Source of the DNA: Lachnospiraceae bacterium UBA4317
GTDB taxonomy: Bacteria; Bacillota_A; Clostridia; Lachnospirales; Lachnospiraceae
Reading direction: 5' to 3'
Assembly: GCA_002394525.1 (NCBI GenBank)
Contig: DGUF01000148.1
Span: 9,490 to 22,103 of the forward strand
Length of the DNA: 12,614 nucleotides
Below the pieces are notes generated by a model. It saw nothing but the letters and a program-made list of their open reading frames with translations. It was not told where the DNA came from and searched no databases. Each line of letters begins with the position of its first letter. The first letter of the stretch is position 1. Made by a program: the position numbers and the translations under genes. This document shows positions 1-6,465 of this stretch, piece after piece.

Positions 1-926
1 CCGACAGGGACTTCCTTGTCGTTGATAACGGCGTCGACGAATGCCTTCTCCTCTGCGACGAACGCATCGTTGTAGCGCTCGAGGAAGAAGTAGGTGGGCT
101 TTGCGGACTCAACAGTCTCGGCAGTGCTGATGAAGGCCTCGTTCTCGAGGTGGTTGTTGTCCTGGACAGCGCCCTTCTCGCAGAGGACTTCGACTCTCTG
201 GTCATAGCCGTAAGGAGCCTGGCGGCAGTTGTCGATGACACCGATGGCGCCGTTCGCGAACTTCAGGGTGACGATCGCAGTGTCGACATCGTCGTACTCC
301 GCATAGCCGGGATCGGTCAGGACTGCGCCGGTCGCGGAAACTTCCGTGACATCGCTGCCGGACAGATAGCGGACCATATCAAAGTCGTGAATCATCATGT
401 CTGTGAAGATACCGCCGGAAACAGCGACATAGGACATGGGCGGACCTGCGGGATCGCGGGAGCAGACCTTGACGACATAGGGCTTGCCGAGCTTGCCGGA
501 AGCAACTACGTCACGGACTGCCTTGTGGCTTCTGTCAAAACGGCGGACGAAACCGACCTGCAGCTTGACGCCGGCCTTCTCGACCTCGGCCAGAGCCTCT
601 TTGATCTTGGCGACTTCTGTATCGATAGGCTTCTCGCAGAAGATGTGCTTGCCGGCCTTTGCTGCACGGATCATGAACTCTGCATGAGTGTTTGTGGAGG
701 AGCAGATAAAGACTGCATCCACATCGTCAGCGGAGAAGACATCCTCAGGATCCTTGGATGTGCGGGCGATTCCGATGCTCTTTGCCCACTCTTCCATCTT
801 CTCGTTCATGAAGGGATCCGCTACGATCACTACCTCGGCATCCGGAACAAAGTTCTGGATGTTAGTGCCATGCAGGTTACCGATACGACCAGCGCCAAGA
901 AGGCCGATTCTGAGTTTCTTTGCCAT
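1..926 (-). CDS. iolG: Inositol 2-dehydrogenase-like Gfo/Idh/MocA oxidoreductase, 3' end cut by window edge
   Basis: NAD-dependent cytoplasmic oxidoreductase, likely oxidising myo-inositol (or a related cyclitol or sugar) to the 2-keto compound. Reading begins MAKKLRIGLLGAGRIGNLHG, with the Rossmann GxGxxG at residues 11-16. The dehydrogenase motif CEKP has its Lys at 99, and the GGIFTDMMIHDFD segment gives Asp176 and His180. These match the spacing of the Lys/Asp/His catalytic set of Bacillus inositol dehydrogenase. 308 codons are visible of about 335-345 usual, so only the C-terminus is missing. The start is fixed by a perfect TAAGGAGG at 939-932, 5 nt upstream. It lies last of the visible genes behind a CUT2 ABC importer, 256 bp after the permease, which supports a role in metabolising the imported substrate. 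Family assignment is firm. Substrate is inferred, since relatives act on scyllo-inositol and other sugars. Confidence 0.82.
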   Translation of the reverse strand, partial: MAKKLRIGLLGAGRIGNLHGTNIQNFVPDAEVVIVADPFMNEKMEEWAKSIGIARTSKDPEDVFSADDVDAVFICSSTNTHAEFMIRAAKAGKHIFCEKPIDTEVAKIKEALAEVEKAGVKLQVGFVRRFDRSHKAVRDVVASGKLGKPYVVKVCSRDPAGPPMSYVAVSGGIFTDMMIHDFDMVRYLSGSDVTEVSATGAVLTDPGYAEYDDVDTAIVTLKFANGAIGVIDNCRQAPYGYDQRVEVLCEKGAVQDNNHLENEAFISTAETVESAKPTYFFLERYNDAFVAEEKAFVDAVINDKEVPV

Positions 927-953
927 TTTTTCCTCCTTAGGATTCAATAAGGC

Positions 954-965
954 GCGCATGTGCGC
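954..965. promoter_or_regulatory. Palindrome in the iolG leader (possible operator)
   Basis: Perfect 5-bp arms GCGCA/TGCGC around TG, 15 bp upstream of the iolG ribosome-binding site. It shares an ATGTGC core with the palindromes upstream of the TIM-barrel gene. It could be an operator for the local LacI regulator or chance; the evidence is the symmetry only. Confidence 0.3.
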
Positions 966-1049
966 ATAAAAATTGGTGATTGAACAGTAACTGTCGCAGC
1001 TGAACCGTCTTTTCCCGGTAGGTAGCCATGACAGTTCCCTGCCTTTATT

Positions 1050-1078
1050 ATCTTAACAGCTGACAATAAATCTGTATA
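1050..1078 (-). promoter_or_regulatory. Candidate internal promoter for iolG
   Basis: On the minus strand TATACA (1078-1073), a 17-bp spacer and TAAGAT (1055-1050) resemble a sigma-A promoter, with 4/6 matches in the -35 box. It would start transcription about 115 bp upstream of iolG. A pair of 7-bp inverted arms (aactgtc 989-995, gacagtt 1030-1036) lies in the predicted leader. The 256-bp permease-iolG gap is long for a tight operon, which makes a separate promoter reasonable, but the match is modest. Confidence 0.35.
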
Positions 1079-1117
1079 GGGCAAAATAAGGAATCCTGCC
1101 CTTTTGTATGCCCGGTA

Positions 1118-1144
1118 TGTCCACGCCTGCCAGGAGCGTGGACA
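1118..1144 (-). other. Intercistronic hairpin between permease and iolG
   Basis: Perfect 9-bp stem (tgtccacgc 1118-1126 / gcgtggaca 1136-1144) with a 9-nt loop, about 40 nt after the permease stop codon. No U-run follows on the minus strand, so it is not a normal intrinsic terminator. An mRNA-stability or processing element that protects the upstream transporter message is more likely. Confidence 0.5.
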
Positions 1145-1182
1145 GACTCTCTTTCCGTCAAAGGTACCGCAGGGGAGCCGCT

Positions 1183-2172
1183 TTATGCAGTCTTGGCTGC
1201 AGCTTCTTTTCTGCGCGCCTTTGCTGCCATGCTCTCACGAGTGACGTCGAGCAGGACGGCGCCGATAATCACGAGACCCAGGACCATGTTCTGGACTGCG
1301 GAGTCAACGGACAGAAGGGTGAAGCCGTTACGCAGGGTAGCGATGACCAGGGCACCGATGATGGTACCGAACATGGTACCTTTACCACCCATGAAGGACG
1401 CGCCGCCGATGACGCAGGATGCGATGGCGTCTGTGTCGTAGGGCTGGATGGCGTTTGCGCCGTTACAGATACCGGAACGGCCGACGGAGACCAGGCCGGC
1501 GATGGCTGCCATGAAGCCGGACAGGGCATAGCAGAAGGTCAGAACGTTGGCTGCGTCGATACCGGACAGACGGGTCGCTTCCATGTTGCCGCCTGCGCAG
1601 TAGATGGAACGGCCAAGGGCTGTGCGGGTCAGCACGACGTGCATGATGGCATAGATGATGATGACTACGATGAAGCTGACGGGGAAGCCTGCGATGGTGG
1701 CGGAACCCAGGGCCATGACGCCGTCCGGGAAGCCGGAGATCATCTGGGAGCCGGTGACCAGAAGGGCAGCGCCCCAGAGGAAGTTCTTCATACCCAGCGT
1801 GGATACGAAGGGGTGAGGCAGGTGGAGTCTGGTCAGGAGAGTTCCGTTGATCAGGCCGATGCAGGTGCCGGCGACCAGGGCGATGATGATCAGGATGACG
1901 GGATTGGTCATGCCGCCCTTGACCAGCATACCCAGGATGCAGGCGCAGAAGGTAGCGTTGGCGCCGACGGAAAGGTCGATACCTGCCGTGATCAGGCAGA
2001 GCAGCATACCGGTGGACAGCAGGGCCGTGAAGGATGTCTGCTTGAGGACAGACATGATGTTGCTGTAGGTCAGGAAGTTCGGGCTGGCAATGGTCAGGAC
2101 GATGCAGAGGATCAGCAGAGCGCCGAGTGTGCCCAGATAGGACGACAGACCGCCTAATTTACTATTTTTCAT
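1183..2172 (-). CDS. CUT2 sugar ABC transporter permease (ribose/inositol type)
   Basis: Integral membrane subunit of a ribose/xylose/inositol-class ABC importer (BPD_transp_2 family), forming the channel as a dimer with the double ATPase. The 329-residue protein is almost wholly hydrophobic helices. It has the family segment ITAGIDLSVG at residues 61-70 and the ATPase-coupling motif GGNMEATRLSGI at 194-205, and ends in a short basic Ala/Lys tail (KARRKEAAAKTA). Length is normal for the family. The ATG at 2172 is chosen because GGAGG (2186-2182) lies 9 nt upstream; a TTG further upstream at 2205 would put that SD inside the gene. It follows the ATPase gene by 79 bp and precedes iolG, giving the usual binding protein-ATPase-permease order. 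Substrate is inferred from context as inositol or a related polyol. Confidence 0.93.
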   Translation of the reverse strand: MKNSKLGGLSSYLGTLGALLILCIVLTIASPNFLTYSNIMSVLKQTSFTALLSTGMLLCLITAGIDLSVGANATFCACILGMLVKGGMTNPVILIIIALVAGTCIGLINGTLLTRLHLPHPFVSTLGMKNFLWGAALLVTGSQMISGFPDGVMALGSATIAGFPVSFIVVIIIYAIMHVVLTRTALGRSIYCAGGNMEATRLSGIDAANVLTFCYALSGFMAAIAGLVSVGRSGICNGANAIQPYDTDAIASCVIGGASFMGGKGTMFGTIIGALVIATLRNGFTLLSVDSAVQNMVLGLVIIGAVLLDVTRESMAAKARRKEAAAKTA

Positions 2173-2229
2173 GAATATATTCCTCCAACAAATCGGAACG
2201 CGCAATTACGCGGTGAATACGAAAACTCT

Positions 2230-2260
2230 GATGATAAAAACACTGCGTGTTTTAATCATC
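2230..2260 (-). other. Hairpin overlapping the ATPase stop codon
   Basis: Fourteen-base arms (2230-2243 and 2247-2260) with one A-A mismatch and a 3-nt loop form a long AT-rich hairpin. It takes in the ATPase TAA (2254-2252) and its last two Asp codons. On the minus strand the stem ends in a short U-run, so it could act as a weak terminator, a 3'-end stabiliser, or a brake on the terminating ribosome. The permease start lies 58 nt further on. Confidence 0.55.
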
Positions 2261-3757
2261 TAATGTTCCACCCCAGGCTGCCTTCATGAGGCTCTCCTGG
2301 TTGAAGTGCTTGCTGTCGCGGTCGACGACGGCCTTGACAACACCCTCTCGCATGACGACCACGCGGTCGGACATGCCCAGGATCTCCGGCATTTCGGAGG
2401 AGACCATGATGACGCACTTGCCTTCCTTGACCAGGCGGTTCATGACGTTGTAGACCTCGATCTTGGCGCCGACGTCGATGCCTCGGGTGGGCTCGTCAAA
2501 GATGTAGATCTCCGCGTCGGTGTTGACCCACTTGCCGATGACGACCTTCTGCTGGTTACCGCCGGAGAGCTGGCCGACGATCTCGTCGATCGAAGGGGTC
2601 TTGATCTTGAGGGATTCGATATTCTCGGTGCCCTTCTCGAGGATGCGCTTCTGGTTGAGGAAGAGACCGTCGCAGAAGCCCTTGAGGTTGGCCAGGATCA
2701 GGTTGTTGCGGATGGACTCCGCCAGGACAAGGCCCTGTCCCTTGCGGTCCTCGGTCAGGAAGGCGATGCCTGCCGCGATGGCCTGCTTGGGATTCTTGAT
2801 CGTGGTCTCCTTGCCGTTGATGTAGATCTTGCCGCCGTCGATGGGGTCCGCGCCGAAGATGGCGCGCATGGTCTCGGTGCGGCCCGCGCCGACCAGTCCG
2901 GCAAAGCCCAGGACCTGGCCCCTGTAGGCCTCGAAGCTGACGTCGTGCAGGACGCCGCCCTCCTCCAGGTGCTCGACCTTGAGGGCCACATCGCCCTTGG
3001 TGCCGAATTCCTTGGGGAAGAGGTTGTCCAGGGACCGGCCGACCATGGCCGCGATCAGGGAGTCGTTGTCCCAGTCCTTGATGTCCCTTGTGTCGATGTA
3101 CTGGCCGTCGCGGATGACCTCCACGCGGTCACAGAGCTCGAAGAGCTCCTCCAGCTTGTGGGAGACGAAGACGATGCCGATGCCCCTGTCACGCAGGTCG
3201 CGGCAGGTCTTCATCAGCTGCTCGACTTCCTTCTCACCCAGGGAGGAGGTCGGCTCGTCCATGATGATCATCTTGGCGTCGATCAGTACTGCCTTCGCGA
3301 TCTCGATCATCTGCTGGACGCCCATACCGAAGGTGCCCGCGGGCTTGGTCGGATCTACATCCTGCCCCAAAGAGGCCATGACTTCCTTGGCCTTCTTGTG
3401 CATGTATCCATAGTCCAGGAGTCCTCCCGGACCTTTTTTCCATTTATTGATAAAGATATTGTCCGTGATGCTCAGAAGCTTCTCGATGTTCAGCTCCTGA
3501 TATACGCATGCGATACCCGCCGCCGCCGAATCGTTGGGGTTATGGAAGGTCATCTGCTTGCCGTCGACATAGATCTCACCCTCGTCCGGCTTGTGCACGC
3601 CGGTAAGGACCTTGATCAGGGTCGATTTTCCTGCGCCGTTCTCACCGATCAGACCAAGGATCTCGCCGGGCTTGACCGAGAGCTGCATCTTGTCGAGTGC
3701 CTTGACACCGGGAAATATCTTTGTGCAATTTTTCAATTCCACAACATATTCGCTCAT
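2252..3757 (-). CDS. CUT2 sugar ABC transporter double ATP-binding protein
   Basis: Energy-coupling subunit of the importer, with two fused ABC domains in 501 residues as in RbsA/MglA-type proteins. Domain 1: Walker A GENGAGKS 38-45, Q-loop YQELN near 86-90, Walker B MIIMDEPT 163-170, switch His200. Its signature is divergent, FGMGVQQ at 143-149 instead of LSxGQ. Domain 2: degenerate Walker A GLVGAGRTE 287-295, intact signature LSGGNQQ 397-403, Walker B IYIFDEPT 417-424. An asymmetric degenerate second P-loop is normal for CUT2 ATPases. The ATG at 3757 (MSEYVVELKN) is preferred: AAAGGA lies about 10 nt upstream and the family motif begins directly. The in-frame ATG at 3805 would start inside the U-tract of a hairpin. 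It lies 268 bp after the binding-protein gene and 79 bp before the permease. Confidence 0.95.
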   Translation of the reverse strand: MSEYVVELKNCTKIFPGVKALDKMQLSVKPGEILGLIGENGAGKSTLIKVLTGVHKPDEGEIYVDGKQMTFHNPNDSAAAGIACVYQELNIEKLLSITDNIFINKWKKGPGGLLDYGYMHKKAKEVMASLGQDVDPTKPAGTFGMGVQQMIEIAKAVLIDAKMIIMDEPTSSLGEKEVEQLMKTCRDLRDRGIGIVFVSHKLEELFELCDRVEVIRDGQYIDTRDIKDWDNDSLIAAMVGRSLDNLFPKEFGTKGDVALKVEHLEEGGVLHDVSFEAYRGQVLGFAGLVGAGRTETMRAIFGADPIDGGKIYINGKETTIKNPKQAIAAGIAFLTEDRKGQGLVLAESIRNNLILANLKGFCDGLFLNQKRILEKGTENIESLKIKTPSIDEIVGQLSGGNQQKVVIGKWVNTDAEIYIFDEPTRGIDVGAKIEVYNVMNRLVKEGKCVIMVSSEMPEILGMSDRVVVMREGVVKAVVDRDSKHFNQESLMKAAWGGTLDD

Positions 3758-3801
3758 TCGGAAGTTTTCCTTTCTATCCTGTAATGATCCCTTGTGCGCC
3801 T

Positions 3802-3855
3802 TCATAATAAAACGGACTCCTCACCGGGCTCCGAAAGTCCGATGAAGAGTCCGTT
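3802..3855 (-). terminator. Hairpin and U-tract between binding-protein and ATPase genes (partial terminator)
   Basis: Outer 9-bp perfect stem (aacggactc 3811-3819 / gagtccgtt 3847-3855). An inner 7-bp stem with one G-U pair continues toward a UUCG-containing loop, and UUUUAUUAU follows on the minus strand. This has the form of an intrinsic terminator inside an operon, about 45 nt before the ATPase start. It would let the binding protein be made in excess over the ATPase and permease, as is usual for these systems. Confidence 0.72.
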
Positions 3856-4025
3856 CGTCTCCTGTTATTCAGGATGTTTCTTCAGGACTTGTCCGTCAAC
3901 ACATTTGTATTTATGATGCGTCAACCAGTTCCTTCAAAAATATGATCCTGTCCCCTTTATATCTCAGAACCTCCCGGCCATTTCAGTCCGGTCTGTCCTG
4001 AAGGCGAAACAGTTTTTATCAATGA
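3856..4025 (-). other. Structured intercistronic spacer after the binding-protein gene
   Basis: No gene seen. Just after the stop codon an 8-bp stem with a 2-nt bulge (3977-4005) can form without a U-run. A short TCCTG/CAGGA hairpin lies just before the partial terminator. Such stems commonly protect the 3' end of an abundant binding-protein mRNA. Two TTGACG boxes occur on the minus strand, but no well-spaced -10 box was found, so no promoter is claimed. Confidence 0.4.
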
Positions 4026-5072
4026 TTACTTTCCGGCATATCCGTTCAGCTTGTCGATGTGCTCCTGAGCATTATCCTTGGTGATGATGGTGTAACCGGA
4101 GTCGACTACGGGATCGACCTGCTCGCCGTTCAGATATGCAACCATGGTCTCGACTGCCTTGTAAGCCATGTCATAAGGGTTCTGGGCAGTGGACATGGTC
4201 ATCTTGCCTTCCAGGATCGCCTGCGCGGCAGGGATCTGGCCGTCGAAGCCGAGGAAGATGGTGTTCTTGTAGGTCTCAAGACCTGCCTTTGCGGCTGCGT
4301 TGGCAGCTGCAAGAGCCATATCGTCGTTGTTTGCGCAGATGATGGCAACGCCTTCGGGATGTGTGGACATGATGCCTTCCATCTCATTGGTAGCCTTGTC
4401 TGCAACTGCGTCAGCATAGTGGACTTCGTTCTCGAGGAACTCGCCGCCGTTCTCGTTGACGCCTGCGATGTAGCCGTTCATACGGGCTGTGTTGGTGCCG
4501 TCACCCTGGACGCCTGCGATCTCGATGCACTTGATCTCTTCCCAGCCTGCATCCTTTGCGGCCTGGACTGCTGCAGCGGCGCCTGCCTTTGCAGCTTCCT
4601 CGTTACCGGTTCCGATGAAGGAGATGACCTTGTCGGACTCGATCCTGGAATCCAGAGCCATGATGGGCTTGTCAGTGTCCTTGATCAGGGTAGCAACTGT
4701 GTCAGCCTGCAGGGGAGCGATGATGTAGCCGTCATAGGCGCCGGAGCCCAGATCGGTCTGGATCATGTTCATCTGCTCGTCATAAGAAGTCTCTGAGGGC
4801 GGTCCCTTGACATCGACGGTCACGCCGGGGTGCTCTTTTGCATAGGCCTCTGCGCCGGCCTGGATATAGGTCCAGTACTCGGAAGACAGAGTCTTGCAGA
4901 TGACGTCGATCTTGTACTCGCCGCTTCCGCCTGCGGGGGCAGCCTCACCGGTAGAGCCTGCGTCAGCCGCGGGAGCACTGCTGCTGGAGCTGCTGGAAGA
5001 GCCGCCGCCGCATGCTACCATGGAGACAGCGACTGCACCTGCGAGCAGAGCCGCCAATAACCTTTTCTTCAT
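4026..5072 (-). CDS. Ribose/inositol-type sugar-binding lipoprotein of the ABC importer
   Basis: Extracellular substrate-binding subunit (Peripla_BP_4, RbsB-like) anchored to the outer face of the membrane. The N-terminus is a lipoprotein signal peptide: MKKR, a hydrophobic stretch, then a lipobox ending MVAC with Cys21. A Gly and eight-Ser run follows (residues 22-32), then an Ala/Gly-rich linker to about residue 50. The mature domain has typical segments: EYWTYIQAGAEAYAKEHPG, a DGYIIAPLQADT segment, ALDSRIESD, CANNDDMALAAANAAAKAG and FLGFDGQIPAAQAILEGK. At 348 residues it is normal length. AGGAGG (5086-5081) sits 8 nt before the ATG. It is the first gene of the transporter unit, behind a strong terminator, so it should have its own promoter. 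Ligand is inferred from the iolG-like gene in the same unit. Confidence 0.92.
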   Translation of the reverse strand: MKKRLLAALLAGAVAVSMVACGGGSSSSSSSSAPAADAGSTGEAAPAGGSGEYKIDVICKTLSSEYWTYIQAGAEAYAKEHPGVTVDVKGPPSETSYDEQMNMIQTDLGSGAYDGYIIAPLQADTVATLIKDTDKPIMALDSRIESDKVISFIGTGNEEAAKAGAAAAVQAAKDAGWEEIKCIEIAGVQGDGTNTARMNGYIAGVNENGGEFLENEVHYADAVADKATNEMEGIMSTHPEGVAIICANNDDMALAAANAAAKAGLETYKNTIFLGFDGQIPAAQAILEGKMTMSTAQNPYDMAYKAVETMVAYLNGEQVDPVVDSGYTIITKDNAQEHIDKLNGYAGK

Positions 5073-5098
5073 AGTTACATCCTCCTATCTTGAATAAC

Positions 5099-5112
5099 AA
5101 CTGTTATCAGTT
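5099..5112. promoter_or_regulatory. Dyad next to the binding-protein gene leader (possible operator)
   Basis: AACTG-ATAA-CAGTT is a perfect 5-bp-arm dyad 13 bp upstream of the Shine-Dalgarno. It overlaps a second near-palindrome (5091-5109, TGAATAAC versus GTTATCA). A regulatory site for the transporter unit is plausible. No good -35/-10 pair could be placed firmly in 5113-5220. Confidence 0.3.
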
Positions 5113-5137
5113 ACCCCTTTAAAAAATGAAAACGATC

Positions 5138-5179
5138 CCGGAAAAACAGAGCAGGCATAATCGCTCACGGTTTTTCCGG
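5138..5179 (-). promoter_or_regulatory. Long hairpin with T-rich tail upstream of the transporter operon
   Basis: Perfect 10-bp arms (ccggaaaaac 5138-5147 / gtttttccgg 5170-5179) with an inner GAGC/GCTC stem. On the minus strand the tail is GATCG followed by T-rich sequence including a run of six T (5126-5121). It could be a leader attenuator for the binding-protein gene or a second terminator backing up 5221-5269. A CcpA-like sequence (TGAAAACGAT, 5127-5136) abuts it but its second half does not fit the consensus. Confidence 0.5.
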
Positions 5180-5220
5180 ATGTCTGTCGCCGTTTACTCC
5201 CGGCAGCCTGCAAGCAGATC

Positions 5221-5269
5221 AGCAAAAAGAGCCGGCACACAGACCATCCTTTTGTCTGCGTACCGGCTC
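5221..5269 (-). terminator. Strong intrinsic terminator after the small ORF
   Basis: Stem of about 16 pairs (5229-5244 with 5254-5269, including G-U pairs) with GAGCCGG/CCGGCTC at its base, followed on the minus strand by TTTTTGCT. It begins 14 nt after the small ORF stop codon and separates the TIM-barrel/small-ORF unit from the ABC transporter unit. Confidence 0.9.
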
Positions 5270-5282
5270 CGATTGCCCTTCC

Positions 5283-5435
5283 TCATCCCCGATTGGATGA
5301 GGGACTGTATATAATTTTGCGTTTTTCTTCTAAGACAATGACACTGTCACCTTTCCTGCGGATCACTGCGTCATTCCCGCGTTTTAAAATCGCTTCTACG
5401 GCCGCCTTGACTTTATCGTCAAGCTTGATTTCCAT
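5283..5435 (-). CDS. Small uncharacterised 50-residue protein
   Basis: Function not recognised. The predicted protein is MEIKLDDKVKAAVEAILKRG, then a charged segment NDAVIRRKGDSVIVLEEKRK, then IIYSPSSNRG. It would fold as one amphipathic helix (about 7-19) and a beta-hairpin (about 23-43), without membrane or signal segment. Alternating hydrophobic/charged residues and normal codon use argue for real coding. AGAGG lies about 9 nt before the ATG. A perfect TATAAT (5473-5468) lies about 33 nt upstream, and a strong terminator starts just after the stop, so gene, promoter and terminator form a compact unit. It sits between the TIM-barrel gene and the transporter. It could be a small regulator or nucleic-acid-binding protein; that is only a guess from its charge. 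Confidence 0.62.
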   Translation of the reverse strand: MEIKLDDKVKAAVEAILKRGNDAVIRRKGDSVIVLEEKRKIIYSPSSNRG

Positions 5436-5467
5436 CCTTAAGCACCTCTGCGGTCTGCGGCTCAGAT

Positions 5468-5473
5468 ATTATA
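5468..5473 (-). promoter_or_regulatory. Candidate -10 box for the small ORF
   Basis: Consensus TATAAT on the minus strand, 33 nt upstream of the 50-codon ORF. The region 17-18 bp further upstream is A-rich (GAAAAA/TGAAAA) and lacks a good TTGACA, so promoter strength is uncertain. The rest of the 5474-5561 gap shows no other feature. Confidence 0.45.
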
Positions 5474-5561
5474 CATCCTTCCCTTTTTGCTTTTTTCAGC
5501 TTTGTCTTATTCTGTCCCGCAGGCTTTCCCTTTCCGCCTGCAAAACATTCATTTTATCTCA

Positions 5562-6344
5562 TTATCTCAGGGTCATAATGGCCTTGACTGCCTCCGCGGT
5601 CGTTGTCGCGGGGAAGAGCTCGTAGCCGACATAGCCCTGATAGCCGATCTCCTCAAGCGCTCTGTACACCCTGGGGAAATAGATCTCGCCGGTGCCGGGC
5701 TCGTGACGTCCGGGAGCGTCCGCGATGTGGACATGGCCGAAGGTGTCGCCGAAATTTTTGATCGTATCGCAGATGCAGCCCTCGTTGATCTGCATGTGAT
5801 ATACATCATAGAGAACCTTGAGCTTGGGAGACCCGATCAGGCGGATCATCTCGGCGGCATCGGAGGTATATTTCAGATAGTTGCCGACATGGTCTGTCGT
5901 GATATTGAGGCCCTCCAGGTTCATCTGGATCCCGGTCTTCTCCGCCAGAGCCGCGCACTTCTCCAGGTTGCGGAACATGGTGCAGGTCTTGACGGTATCG
6001 GAGAGATTGTCATAGGAATTGATGACAACGCCGCCGTCGCCCAGGCCGTTGGAGTGGATGGTCACACAGGGAGCTCCGAGGAACCTGGCAGTCTCACAGG
6101 ACTTCTCCAGGTACTCCATATAGGCCTCTGTCTGATCGGGATCGATCAGGGACAGGTCCGCGTCGCCGTTAAAGCCGCAGATCGGGATGCCTGCCTTCTC
6201 GGAAGCCTCTTTGACTGCGTTCAGGTCCTTCTCGGGCCATCCCCAGAATTCGACTGCGTCAAAACCGTCTTCTTTTGCCGCCTGGAATCTGTCCAGAAAA
6301 GGAATCTCGCCGTACAGAGCATCGATGCAAGCTGATGTCTTCAT
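5562..6344 (-). CDS. Hydroxypyruvate isomerase-like TIM-barrel sugar isomerase/epimerase
   Basis: Cytoplasmic metal-dependent isomerase of the AP-endonuclease-2-like TIM-barrel superfamily, closest in motif to hydroxypyruvate isomerase (Hyi). It has LEGLN with Glu144, LYDVYHMQINEG with Asp180 and His183, HVHIADAPGRHEPGTGEIYFP at 204-224, and Glu242 in the last strand (GYVGYEL). These give the two Glu, Asp and His metal/catalytic positions of the family. At 260 residues it is full length. GGAGG lies 10 nt before the ATG at 6344. With an inositol-dehydrogenase-like gene in the same locus, it may act on a keto-inositol (IolI-like inosose isomerase) or a related keto sugar. The true substrate could equally be hydroxypyruvate or another small keto acid. 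It is first in its unit, directly downstream of the operator region. Confidence 0.85.
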   Translation of the reverse strand: MKTSACIDALYGEIPFLDRFQAAKEDGFDAVEFWGWPEKDLNAVKEASEKAGIPICGFNGDADLSLIDPDQTEAYMEYLEKSCETARFLGAPCVTIHSNGLGDGGVVINSYDNLSDTVKTCTMFRNLEKCAALAEKTGIQMNLEGLNITTDHVGNYLKYTSDAAEMIRLIGSPKLKVLYDVYHMQINEGCICDTIKNFGDTFGHVHIADAPGRHEPGTGEIYFPRVYRALEEIGYQGYVGYELFPATTTAEAVKAIMTLR

Positions 6345-6434
6345 AGATTAAAAACCTCCATCCTGATAATTAAAAACTCCGCACGCTGCCCGTTCTGGTC
6401 ACTGATCATGGGAGCGGCATCCGTGCAGTGCTCT

Positions 6435-6465
6435 ATGTGCTTTGCACATTTTTGTGCTATGCACA
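6435..6465. promoter_or_regulatory. Tandem GTGC-N3-GCAC palindromes (probable repressor operators)
   Basis: Two adjacent odd-centred palindromes: ATGTGC-TTT-GCACAT (6435-6449) and TGTGC-TAT-GCACA (6453-6465), centres 17 bp apart. They lie about 90-120 bp upstream of the TIM-barrel ATG. The second abuts the candidate -10 at 6465-6470, so a bound protein would cover the transcription start. The neighbouring LacI-family regulator is the obvious candidate ligand. Confidence 0.7.

Noticed and set aside
1108..2157. Long plus-strand open frame opposite the permease gene
   Set aside because: It is the antisense shadow of a clear membrane permease. The translation is Gly/Asp/His-rich low complexity without family motifs.
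2306..3784. 492-codon plus-strand open frame opposite the ATPase gene
   Set aside because: Antisense shadow. The minus strand encodes intact Walker and signature motifs, and the plus translation is Asp/Leu/Val repeats caused by codon bias.
5339..5349. TGACACTGTCA perfect palindrome
   Set aside because: It lies within the coding part of the small ORF (Gly-Asp-Ser-Val codons). One 11-bp palindrome is not enough to call an operator.
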